From: an uncultured beta proteobacterium
Lineage (GTDB): Bacteria > Pseudomonadota > Gammaproteobacteria > Burkholderiales > Burkholderiaceae_C
Reading direction: 5' to 3'
NCBI GenBank assembly: GCA_903886275.1
Contig: CAISLN010000040.1
Span: 107,849-171,848, forward strand
DNA: 64,000 bases
The notes below the pieces were generated by a model that made no database searches, was not told where the DNA came from, and worked only from the letters and a program-made list of their open reading frames with translations. Made by a program: the position numbers and the translations under genes. Below, one piece after another: positions 25,763-33,804 of this stretch (the first letter of the stretch is position 1; each line of letters begins with the position of its first letter).

Positions 25763-27295
25763 TTCCATCTGCCTGGCCCGGGTGTCCACGATGGATGCGT
25801 CGATATGGTCGGCCGGTGATCTGCTCTTACGCGCCATGTCCTGCGCCGCCTTGAAACGGGTGAAAGCAGTGGCGTAATCCAACTGCGCCACATTGACCTC
25901 GGCCTCGGCGCGCACCGCCGCCACCGGGCGACCGATCGCGGCATTGGCCGCAGCCAGCAACTGCCAGGCTTGGGCATCTTGCGGATGGTCCGCAAGCCAT
26001 GTCTGAAGGGTCTGCGCCGACGCCTCCCCCTTGCCTGCCAGCGTGTCCACCTGGCTGCGCATCAACAGCGTGGCGCGACTGGCGTCACTGGCGTCACTGA
26101 GCCCCTGCCCCAGTTTTTGCGCTGCCACCACCTGACCCTGGGCCAAGGCCATCTCCATGGCCAGCAAGCGCGTCAGATGGCTGGCAGCGGCATCGGGAGC
26201 GCTGCGCTGCTGCAGCCTGGCCAGCGTCGCCTGGGCCAGCGCAAAGTCGCGCAGCTTGAGGGCGGCAAAGCTGGCGCCATACAGGGTGCCGACCTGCATC
26301 TCGGTTGACTGTTTGGCCAGATTGACCGGCTGTGCCTGTTGCTCCCACAAGCGCAAGTCGTCCACCGCCCCGTTCGAAAGCACCCTTGCGCGCGCCGCCA
26401 CCATGGCGTGCTCCAGTGTGGTGACCGGGCGCTGCTCGCCCTTGCTGGATTGCTGCACGCGCGACTGCATGTCGGCAATGCGCTCGGTGGTCAGCGGGTG
26501 GCTGCGCAAATAGGGAAAGCCACCCAGGTCGTTGAGCCGGCTGGACTGCTGCAGCTTCTCGAACATGCCGACAAAGCCCTGCGGCGCAAAACCGGCCTGG
26601 GTCTGCACGCCAAAGCCCACACGGTCGGCCTCGCGCTCCATGTCGCGCGAGTAGTTCAGCTGGCTTTGCACGGCGGCAGCCTGGCCGCCCACAATCGTGG
26701 CCTGGGCGGCACTGGGGTCCTTGCTGGCCGCCAGAATGCCCAGAATCATGGCACCCATCAGCCAAGGTGCCTGGGCCGCCTGGCGCGACATCGAGCGCGA
26801 GATGTGGCGCTGCGTGACGTGGCTGAGCTCGTGGGCCAGCACCGAGGCCAACTCATCCCTGCTGGTGACGATACCCACCAGCCCCAGATGCAGACCGAAG
26901 TAGCCACCGGGCAGGGCAAAGGCGTTCACCGTGCGGTCGCGCCCCATCAGGATTTGCCAGGCAAAGGCCTCATCGAGTTGCACCGGCAACTCGCCGCGCT
27001 GGCGCGCCGCCGCAATCAGAGGCTGCCAGATGCCCTGCACATAATCGGTGATAACCGGGTCATCCAGATAGTCCGGGTCGCGGAACAGTTCGCGCGCAAT
27101 GCGGTCACCGATGCGCCGCTCGGCCGCCGGCGTCAGGTCGTTGCCATCGCCCAGATTGGGCAGGGCAGCGGTGGCGTTTTGCGGTACCTCAGACTGGGGC
27201 AGCGCGGGACTGGCCAGCAGCGCGGCCAGGGTGAGCAGGGACGCCTTGGCAAGGGGAGTGATCCAAAAACGCGGGGGGGTCGTGGTGAGGGACAT
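25730..27295 (-). CDS. Exported M48 family metalloprotease with TPR region (BepA-like)
   Basis: The 521-residue protein has a signal peptide (PLAKASLLTLAALLASPALPQS) and an M48 peptidase domain with the zinc motif HELSH (VLAHELSHVTQRHIS) and the downstream glutamate ligand in SRDMEREADRVGFG. The C-terminal half is helical and TPR-like (MVAARARVLSNG; QTWLADHPQDAQAWQLLAAANA). The layout matches BepA/YfgC, a periplasmic protease and chaperone that maintains outer-membrane proteins such as LptD and BamA. I prefer the ATG at 27295 because a signal peptide follows it; upstream sequence is antisense to moaC. Confidence 0.93.
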   Translation of the reverse strand: MSLTTTPPRFWITPLAKASLLTLAALLASPALPQSEVPQNATAALPNLGDGNDLTPAAERRIGDRIARELFRDPDYLDDPVITDYVQGIWQPLIAAARQRGELPVQLDEAFAWQILMGRDRTVNAFALPGGYFGLHLGLVGIVTSRDELASVLAHELSHVTQRHISRSMSRQAAQAPWLMGAMILGILAASKDPSAAQATIVGGQAAAVQSQLNYSRDMEREADRVGFGVQTQAGFAPQGFVGMFEKLQQSSRLNDLGGFPYLRSHPLTTERIADMQSRVQQSSKGEQRPVTTLEHAMVAARARVLSNGAVDDLRLWEQQAQPVNLAKQSTEMQVGTLYGASFAALKLRDFALAQATLARLQQRSAPDAAASHLTRLLAMEMALAQGQVVAAQKLGQGLSDASDASRATLLMRSQVDTLAGKGEASAQTLQTWLADHPQDAQAWQLLAAANAAIGRPVAAVRAEAEVNVAQLDYATAFTRFKAAQDMARKSRSPADHIDASIVDTRARQMESTLREQALER

Positions 27296-27374
27296 CGGTG
27301 TACGCAAGTGAGCCAAGCTGCAGGATGCCATCAAGCGGGCGCACTGGCTGTCAAGCTCGGGTAAAGTGCGGATT

Positions 27375-27866
27375 ATGAGCACATTGACCCACTTCGACAC
27401 CCACGGACAAGCCCACATGGTGGACGTGGCCGCCAAGCAGTCCACCCACCGCATCGCTGTTGCCCAGGGGTGCATCGAGATGCTGCCCACCACGCTGGCG
27501 CTGATTGCCGGCGGCAACGCCAAAAAAGGCGATGTGATGGGCATTGCCCGCATTGCCGGCATACAGGGCGCCAAACGCACCAGCGAGCTGATCCCTCTGT
27601 GCCATCCCATCGCACTGACCCGCGTGGCCATGGAATTTGAGCTACTGCCCGCCAATGACACCCATGCCGCCCAGGTGCGCTGCTTGGCCACTGCGGAGAC
27701 CGTCGGCCCCACCGGCGTGGAAATGGAGGCGCTGACCGCCGTGCAGGTCGCCCTGCTCACCATTTATGACATGTGCAAGGCAGTGGACCGCGGCATGACC
27801 ATCACCGACGTGAAGCTGTTGGAAAAGCACGGCGGCAAATCAGGGAGCTTTGTCGTCGGGGTCTGA
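27375..27866 (+). CDS. moaC: Cyclic pyranopterin monophosphate synthase
   Basis: The 163-residue product is MoaC, which with MoaA converts GTP to cyclic pyranopterin monophosphate, the first intermediate of molybdenum cofactor. Signatures: [29 protein letters not shown] (active-site His) and [22 protein letters not shown] (active-site Asp). Length is normal. No other moa gene is nearby. The ATG at 27375 gives the canonical N terminus. Its 3' end overlaps the convergent gene by 27 bases. Confidence 0.96.
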   Translation: MSTLTHFDTHGQAHMVDVAAKQSTHRIAVAQGCIEMLPTTLALIAGGNAKKGDVMGIARIAGIQGAKRTSELIPLCHPIALTRVAMEFELLPANDTHAAQVRCLATAETVGPTGVEMEALTAVQVALLTIYDMCKAVDRGMTITDVKLLEKHGGKSGSFVVGV

Positions 27867-29372
27867 ACCCTTGGCGGCCAACCAGTCGGCATAGGGCTGC
27901 GGATAGGCCGCCTGAAAACGCAGACTGTAATAGCGCACTTCGTCCTTGCGCCCCAACAGCTTGGCGCTCTCAATGAGCTGAATCACCACGCTGGGTTCGG
28001 GCGAAAAGTGCAGCAACTGCAAGGCCAGCGCATGGGTATGTTCGGCATTGGCAGGGGCCAGAGTCGTCACGCCGAGTTCGGCAAACTTCACCTGATCGGC
28101 AAAAAGCCAAGAGGGGCGGATTTTTTCCAGCGTGTCCGCCCGGTAGGCGGCGTCGCGCTGCGCCACTGGCAGGTAAATCTGGCTGATGCGCCAGTAGTCC
28201 CAAGCCGCATAGCTGCAAGCCAACGTGCCGGCCAGCAGCAGCACAAGCGCCAGTCTGTGCACAACGGACCACTGCGCCGGCGTCACAGTCCAGCTTGACC
28301 TGGTTTGCCACAGCATCCACAGCGCCAACAGCGCCGCCAACTGGAACGGGCCATACCACAGCGGATACTCCAGCAGGCTGTGCAAACCGATCACGGCCAG
28401 CACCGTCCAGGCCATTTGTCGAGTCGCGTCTTGCTCGCGCCAGGGCTTTGCGCGCAACGCCAGCCAAAGGCCGGTGCCACAGACCGCCAGCGCGAAGGGA
28501 ACACCCCGCTCCACCGCCAGATGCAGCGGCAGGTTGTGGGCGTTGCCCAGAATTTCGCAAAAGCGCGGCCCCTCGTACAGGGTGATGAAGTGGGCATATT
28601 CCAGTTCGTTCCAGCCCCAACCGGTCCAGGGCCTTTGGGCGATCAGGTGCAGCACGTTGGACCAGAGCGTGAGGCGACTGCCACAAAGCGAAGGCGCCTC
28701 GCCGATGCGCCCCAGGATGCCGCTTTGAAGCGGGTCCAGCCCGGCCAGACGCGGCAGCAGGTAGGCCGCAAGCCCATAGGCCAAAAAGGCCAAGGCCGTG
28801 CTGACGCGGCCCCTGCGCCAGAGCAGCGCCAGGGCCAGCAACAGCAGCAACTGAAACAGGCCGGTGCGCGAGCCGGTGGCGGCATCGGCGCCGGCCAGCA
28901 GGATGGCAGCAATGGCGAGCAGGGTGTGCGCCAGCCAACCGGTTCGCGCGGCCCAGCCAAAGGTTGGGAGCCGGGCCTGCCACCAAAGCAGCGCAGCCAA
29001 ACCGATCGCCAGCAGGGTGGCCTGTTGGTTGCGCTGGCGCAGATTGGCGTAGGCCTGACCGGCATCGACAAAATTGATCCAGGGACTAAACGGCGCCGCA
29101 TGGCCCAGGTACTGCACCAGGCCCATACCGGCACTGGCTGTGGCGGCCAGCAACCAGGCCGCCGCCACCGTTCGAATTCTGTCGCCTGGTTGAACTTGCG
29201 CGAGCTCCCAGACCAGCCAGCACAGCGCCGCTCCCAAGCACACTGCCAGCGATTGCGGCACAGCGTGGGTAGGGCCATAGATCAGGGGATTGAGCCAAGG
29301 CAGGGCCAGCAGGAGGGTGGAAAGGCCATCAGCGCCGCCCAATGGTTGGTTGGTGGATGGGCTATTGCTCAT
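27840..29372 (-). CDS. PglL-type O-oligosaccharyltransferase / O-antigen ligase family protein (GC-rich copy)
   Basis: The 510-residue membrane protein has about 11-12 helices and the Wzy_C/PglL arrangement: a large periplasmic loop carrying [15 protein letters not shown], then [16 protein letters not shown], the His-x-x-Leu-Glu-x-Pro-Leu pattern shared with PglL-like enzymes, and a soluble C-terminal region. Such enzymes move lipid-linked glycan onto Ser/Thr of proteins such as pilins, or act as O-antigen ligases. Its ATG shares one base with the stop of the upstream ATPase (TGATG). A second, diverged copy lies at 31321-33030. Confidence 0.82.
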   Translation of the reverse strand: MSNSPSTNQPLGGADGLSTLLLALPWLNPLIYGPTHAVPQSLAVCLGAALCWLVWELAQVQPGDRIRTVAAAWLLAATASAGMGLVQYLGHAAPFSPWINFVDAGQAYANLRQRNQQATLLAIGLAALLWWQARLPTFGWAARTGWLAHTLLAIAAILLAGADAATGSRTGLFQLLLLLALALLWRRGRVSTALAFLAYGLAAYLLPRLAGLDPLQSGILGRIGEAPSLCGSRLTLWSNVLHLIAQRPWTGWGWNELEYAHFITLYEGPRFCEILGNAHNLPLHLAVERGVPFALAVCGTGLWLALRAKPWREQDATRQMAWTVLAVIGLHSLLEYPLWYGPFQLAALLALWMLWQTRSSWTVTPAQWSVVHRLALVLLLAGTLACSYAAWDYWRISQIYLPVAQRDAAYRADTLEKIRPSWLFADQVKFAELGVTTLAPANAEHTHALALQLLHFSPEPSVVIQLIESAKLLGRKDEVRYYSLRFQAAYPQPYADWLAAKGSDPDDKAP

Positions 29373-30637
29373 CAAGATAGGGGCGCCGGAATCGGAGCGG
29401 GTCCACCCCACAGGCTGGACAAAGGCAGCGCCCACAGCCTGTCGCCTAGGGGCATCGTGTCGGCGCCGTCGTACAGAAGCACGCCCAGCTTGAATTGCTC
29501 ACCCGCCAGACTGGCCAATTTTTTCAGCCCGTGCAAATCGCTGATCTGCACGGTGGCAGAGGCTTTGACTTCAATGCCGACAATTTGCCCTGCGGCGTTC
29601 TCCAGCACGATATCGACCTCCAATTGATCAGCGTCCCGGTAGTAGAGCAACTGGTAGTCGCCATCGGCCGTAGTGCTGTGCTTGAGCAGCTCTGCATAGA
29701 CAAATGTTTCCAGTACATGACCAAAACGGCTTCGGTCCTTCTCTACCTCAGCCTTGCCCAGGCTGAGCAGCATGGCCAGAAGGCCGGAGTCCAGAAATTG
29801 CAGCTTGGGCGTTTTGACCGCACGTTTGAGCCGGTTTTTAGCCCAGACTTCAACCCGCTTGAGCAGGTACATGTGCTCAAACACTGCAACATACTTTGCG
29901 GCTGTTTTGCCATCCATGCCCAACTGGCTACCCAGGAGGCTGTAATTGCACATCTGCCCTGAGACCTGTGCCAGCGCACCCAGCAAACGCGGAAGTTGAT
30001 CGAGCTTCTCGATCTCCGCCACATCCTTTACATCGCGCTGGATGATCGCATTGACGTACTGACGCGCCCATGCCGTGCGCCGGTTCGCCTGTGGACGGGC
30101 AATGGCTTCAGGGTAGCCGCCCGCCAGCACCACATCAACCAAAGCGCCGCCCAGCAGCGGCTCGGCCAACCGGAGCAATTGCCCGGAGAAGGCGGCATCA
30201 ATCCAGTTGGCACTCTGCCTGTGGGTCTCACTCTGTGAAAGCGGCAGCAAAGTCAGCGTTTCCATCCGTCCGGCCAGCGAGTCGGCGATGCTCGGCAGGG
30301 CCCAGATATTGGCCGAACCCGTGAGCAAGAAGCGCCCGGCACGCCTGTCTTCATCGACACTCTTTTTGATGGCCAACAAGAGCTGGGGCGCGCGCTGAAT
30401 TTCATCGATCACCGCCCGATCGAGGCTCCGAATCATCCCGACAGGGTCTTGCCTGGCTGACAGCAAGGTCAGTTCGTCGTCCAGGGTGAGATAGCGAAAG
30501 CCCTTTTCTGCCATCTGACGAACCAGCGTCGTTTTGCCCACCTGGCGCGGCCCTGCCAACAAAACGACCGGCGTATCCAGCAGGGCCTCCGCCATGCGTG
30601 CCTCGATCAGACGCGGGTAAAAGCGGTCATCATCCAT
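29372..30637 (-). CDS. AAA ATPase with DUF4143 domain
   Basis: The 421-residue product is an AAA_14/DUF4143 protein: Walker A LLAGPRQVGKTTL, Walker B AVIDEIQRAPQLL, sensor LLTGSANIW, and the C-terminal DUF4143 module, which has a restriction-like fold (EVDIVLENAAGQIVGIEVKAS shows the D...E-x-K pattern; LYYRDADQLEVDIV precedes it). These scattered proteins are of uncertain role; nuclease-like chemistry is suggested by the C-terminal motif. They often move horizontally. It is one base from the PglL gene downstream and separated from the gene-poor stretch upstream. Confidence 0.9.
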   Translation of the reverse strand: MDDDRFYPRLIEARMAEALLDTPVVLLAGPRQVGKTTLVRQMAEKGFRYLTLDDELTLLSARQDPVGMIRSLDRAVIDEIQRAPQLLLAIKKSVDEDRRAGRFLLTGSANIWALPSIADSLAGRMETLTLLPLSQSETHRQSANWIDAAFSGQLLRLAEPLLGGALVDVVLAGGYPEAIARPQANRRTAWARQYVNAIIQRDVKDVAEIEKLDQLPRLLGALAQVSGQMCNYSLLGSQLGMDGKTAAKYVAVFEHMYLLKRVEVWAKNRLKRAVKTPKLQFLDSGLLAMLLSLGKAEVEKDRSRFGHVLETFVYAELLKHSTTADGDYQLLYYRDADQLEVDIVLENAAGQIVGIEVKASATVQISDLHGLKKLASLAGEQFKLGVLLYDGADTMPLGDRLWALPLSSLWGGPAPIPAPLS

Positions 30638-31320
30638 TGCACCATCATGTCGTTAATTTCGGAATGAAGCAACATTTTTTTCGGAATTTAGTGGCGTGCA
30701 ATCAGGAACAAAAGATCACGATTTGCCCTGACCCATGACAGGCTAACCAAAGCAGACATATCGGATGGCAGAGCGCAAACTGCGTGCGCACAAAGCGTCC
30801 CTGATTCGGGCCTTCGTTCCTGTGGGTTCATGCGTTGCTAGGCATGGAGAATGTCTGCATGCAGTTGCGCTTCACTTCACTTGCTGTAACCAGCTCGTGG
30901 CTGGGCTTGCCGACAACTGGAACGCTAGTACGCCAGGCTCCAACCCAAGAAAAGCTGGAATTGCCAACCGACCGCCTGCAGTGGTCCGCAGTGCGGTGTC
31001 GTGATGTGCCCAACTGCTTGGCAAATTTCCTGAAGTGACAGCCTACGTATAAACGCTTTTGCAGCGATACCCTGAGTGAGTGGCGCCATCACCGACGTAC
31101 GGATTATTCCCCTCAGTACATATACGAAGGGAATTTTAAGCCGTATTTAGTGCACTACTAATGCGAGTCATCTTTTCAGTCCAGCGCAACGGAGGGCCTT
31201 GAACAATGGTTTATTGGTTTGAGTCAGGGCGGTCCTATAAACAGACAGGGGCGCAAATTGAAGCGGTAGTAATACAAACCTGCTGCAGCTAAAGCCCGTA
31301 CAAGTCAGAAAAATACTGCA
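30638..31320. other. Gene-free AT-richer stretch between the ATPase and the second PglL gene
   Basis: These 683 bases hold no convincing gene; the short frames present have no recognisable protein character. GC content is lower than in the flanking GC-rich genes. A weak hairpin ATTCCC...GGGAAT lies at about 31107-31136. The composition matches the adjacent AT-rich pglL copy and suggests a horizontally acquired or decayed segment. The promoter of the ATPase presumably lies close to 30640-30700. Confidence 0.5.
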
Positions 31321-33030
31321 TTATTTCCTCATGTTTCCTTCATCTGAATTTATCGGCCAAGGTATGGCTGCGATAGCGGGATGTACTTTAGCCTGCTTCT
31401 CCCACATATTTTTAAATTCAAAACATTCCGACATGGAAGCCACCTTGCACATTCTGCGCAACCACAATACTGCTTCTTGCGGCCTATTATTCAATGCCAT
31501 GCTAGTTGCAATTTTGTGAAATATCAAAAGATTAGGATGCAGCACAATCATATCCTGCAAACCATTCAAGTCATCAGAACTCATTCCACCAGCGGGTTCC
31601 AATCTTGCTAATTTAATATACGCTCCCCACTGCGTCAAAATGAATACCTCCGGCGGTCCTACTGGCGTTGTGATTTTAAAGTTCATCCACTCCATTCGCA
31701 ATGTGCGGTAACTCGACTCAACTTTAGAGTAATCTCGCACAATTGCAACAAGCAGTGTTGTGGCAATTAGCCACAACACTACAATCGGCCATCGTCCTGT
31801 TTCAAACAGTGGAGACTCAACCAGCTTTGTATTCATCGCACCAATCACCAACCCCACCGGGAACAAAAAGTATCCAAAATATAGTGGTAACTCCAGCATT
31901 GCATGAATTCCCACTACTAACAAAAGCATTAGAAGTAGTGCATCACCCTCTGCTTTCACCGCCACAAGTTGTTTCCAGAACCAATAGAGTATTGCAACGG
32001 TTATAAACAGCCCAAGGGGGATACCGCACCACAAGATCAAGTCCAAAAACAAATTATGCGAATAGGAAAAGACGGTGTGAAGATTGGGATGGCTTTCGGC
32101 AACTGCCATTTGGGCCATAGCCACTTGCCCCCATCCGTACCCCAAGAATGGACGCTGCCACGCAGCATCAAGAAATGTTGCCCATGCCAAAGGGCGTAAC
32201 TCCCCCCCCATACGCATAATACTGTCCAAGGCAAACGCATCCGTACTGTCAGGCAAAAGTTGTCGCAACCAACCTTGCAGAATGACGCACACGGAAAAAT
32301 ACAATCCAAGAGCGATTGCCATCCAAGGCAGCTTTGAATTTGACCATAGCTTTCTCCAAAACCAGGCAGCTCCAATCAATAGTACGACATTCAACCAAGC
32401 CGTACGCGATCCAGTCAACGCTACACCGAACAACAAAAATAAGCAGGTCAGCAATGCAACTGTCGAGCGAATAAAGTTCCGATGCATCCCCCAAGCTACC
32501 GCCAATACTCCCCACAGCAATAACGTGCCCAATTGGTTGGGCTGCCCCAAATTAGCATAGGGGCGCATTGAATCACCCCCCATCGTCCACAAAAATAGGC
32601 CGTCCAATTCGAGCCACTGCTGCAACTGCAGTCCTATAGACAATATAGAAGCAATTCCGACAGCCAAAAACAGGCCATCACCTAATTGGTACGGGTTGCT
32701 ATTTTCCCATAATGATCCAATGTGAATTGCCAGCAATAAACCAATCAAATAGGCACTGATAGTCCAAACGAAACCCACTTGCGTAATTATTCCGAAATTG
32801 AATTGCAGAAATGGTACACATACAAGTGACGCCACCAAGACGGTGACGCGATCCCATCGCAACCCCCACGGAGAGAAGATGATTAGGAATGGTGCCCACA
32901 AGAGAATATTAGCTGCGGTCCAAACATCGGCATGAAATGACAACCACGGACGGTAGTGATTTGGTAGCAACCATGCAAAGGACAAGGTACTGGACCACAT
33001 AACCAACCAAAATGGGGACATCAAACGCAT
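31321..33030 (-). CDS. PglL/TfpO-type O-oligosaccharyltransferase next to the pilin gene (AT-rich copy)
   Basis: The 569-residue membrane protein has about 12 helices, a periplasmic loop with YSHNLFLDLILWCGIP, and the motif IHAMLELPLYFGYF, equivalent to the His...LeuGlu-x-ProLeu motif of the paralogue at 27840. The soluble C-terminal part (Wzy_C_2-like) is present. It lies directly downstream of the pilin gene on the same strand, the position of tfpO/pilO genes that glycosylate pilin in Pseudomonas and Acinetobacter. Base composition is clearly AT-richer than the neighbours, a sign of transfer. Pilin glycosylation is the most likely role. Confidence 0.85.
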   Translation of the reverse strand: MRLMSPFWLVMWSSTLSFAWLLPNHYRPWLSFHADVWTAANILLWAPFLIIFSPWGLRWDRVTVLVASLVCVPFLQFNFGIITQVGFVWTISAYLIGLLLAIHIGSLWENSNPYQLGDGLFLAVGIASILSIGLQLQQWLELDGLFLWTMGGDSMRPYANLGQPNQLGTLLLWGVLAVAWGMHRNFIRSTVALLTCLFLLFGVALTGSRTAWLNVVLLIGAAWFWRKLWSNSKLPWMAIALGLYFSVCVILQGWLRQLLPDSTDAFALDSIMRMGGELRPLAWATFLDAAWQRPFLGYGWGQVAMAQMAVAESHPNLHTVFSYSHNLFLDLILWCGIPLGLFITVAILYWFWKQLVAVKAEGDALLLMLLLVVGIHAMLELPLYFGYFLFPVGLVIGAMNTKLVESPLFETGRWPIVVLWLIATTLLVAIVRDYSKVESSYRTLRMEWMNFKITTPVGPPEVFILTQWGAYIKLARLEPAGGMSSDDLNGLQDMIVLHPNLLIFHKIATSMALNNRPQEAVLWLRRMCKVASMSECFEFKNMWEKQAKVHPAIAAIPWPINSDEGNMRK

Positions 33031-33125
33031 AGTTCTAGAAGGTCATCATTTAGACACTGGTCGCTTTAGTATCAAAAGACAAGTAATATATGTTCAACGA
33101 TATCTCTGCAGATTACATGACAAAA

Positions 33126-33149
33126 AAAATGGCACCTAAGTGCCATTTT
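33126..33149 (-). terminator. Intrinsic terminator after pilA
   Basis: AAAATGGCAC (33126-33135) and GTGCCATTTT (33140-33149) form a perfect 10-base stem with a four-base loop; read on the reverse strand it is followed by a run of T (complement of the A run 33122-33129). It lies 17 bases beyond the pilA stop. Next to it, ATCCTAAT-A-ATTAGGAT (33156-33172) is a second perfect dyad that overlaps the pilA stop codon. Confidence 0.85.
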
Positions 33150-33165
33150 CTTATTATCCTAATAA

Positions 33166-33630
33166 TTAGGATTTAGGCAGATACTTGGTTGGAACAGTTC
33201 CTGTAATTACCCATTTCAGACCGGAACCAGCAGTGCAGGTCCCGGTGTAAATCACTGTTGAATCCACCGGAACAGAGCTTCCGATTGCCTTCATCTTTGC
33301 GGTCACGACAATCGTATCTCCAGCAGTCCCTGTATTGGAAACCAAAACTTCCGACACATAGTTTCCTGTGATGCTGTCCTTCGCTGACAAACCAAGCGAA
33401 GCATTCAAATCGGCTGTTGCGGTTAAAGGGATCGTCTGCTCGCTGCAAGCTAGGCCAGCGGCCGTAGTGGCAGGAGCCGTAACGCTATTCACTTCCGTAA
33501 CCTTTGCCTTTACCGTGTAATCCTGGTAAGCAGGCAGCGCAACCGCAGCCAAAATACCAATAATTGCTACCACAATCATCAATTCAATCAGGGTAAAACC
33601 CTTTTGGACCTTTTGCATAGAACGCTTCAT
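33166..33630 (-). CDS. pilA: Type IV major pilin
   Basis: The 154-residue prepilin has a short leader [11 protein letters not shown], then the class IVa N-terminal helix [20 protein letters not shown] with Phe at +1 and Glu at +5 (Glu16 of the precursor). PilD would cleave after Gly11. Two cysteines (Cys62, Cys132) could form a disulfide. The protein ends in Ser (YLPKS), the position glycosylated by TfpO-type enzymes in some pilins. AAGGAG lies eight bases before the ATG. A sigma-54 promoter is at 33671-33686 and a terminator follows, so it is probably expressed as a single-gene transcript. Confidence 0.95.
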   Translation of the reverse strand: MKRSMQKVQKGFTLIELMIVVAIIGILAAVALPAYQDYTVKAKVTEVNSVTAPATTAAGLACSEQTIPLTATADLNASLGLSAKDSITGNYVSEVLVSNTGTAGDTIVVTAKMKAIGSSVPVDSTVIYTGTCTAGSGLKWVITGTVPTKYLPKS

Positions 33631-33670
33631 ATTTAACTCCTTGTTAAAGAAAGACAGGAGACTACTTAAC

Positions 33671-33686
33671 AGCAGGTTCCATGCCA
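33671..33686 (-). promoter_or_regulatory. Sigma-54 promoter of pilA
   Basis: On the reverse strand the sequence reads TGGCAT-GGAAC-CTGCT, matching the -24/-12 consensus TGGCAC-N5-TTGCW at all but two positions, with the invariant GG and GC correctly spaced. It lies about 40 bases before the pilA ATG. RpoN-dependent pilin transcription with PilRS control is established for Pseudomonas; the regulators are not in the window. Confidence 0.8.
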
Positions 33687-33804
33687 CCTGTTTTTACCGC
33701 CTGTATTTATCAAATAACCGTTATTTATGACCAAAAAAGTCAGAATCAGAGCATGATATCTTGCAAAGCTCGTCATCTGTGACAATTTTGTCGGTTACAC
33801 CCGC

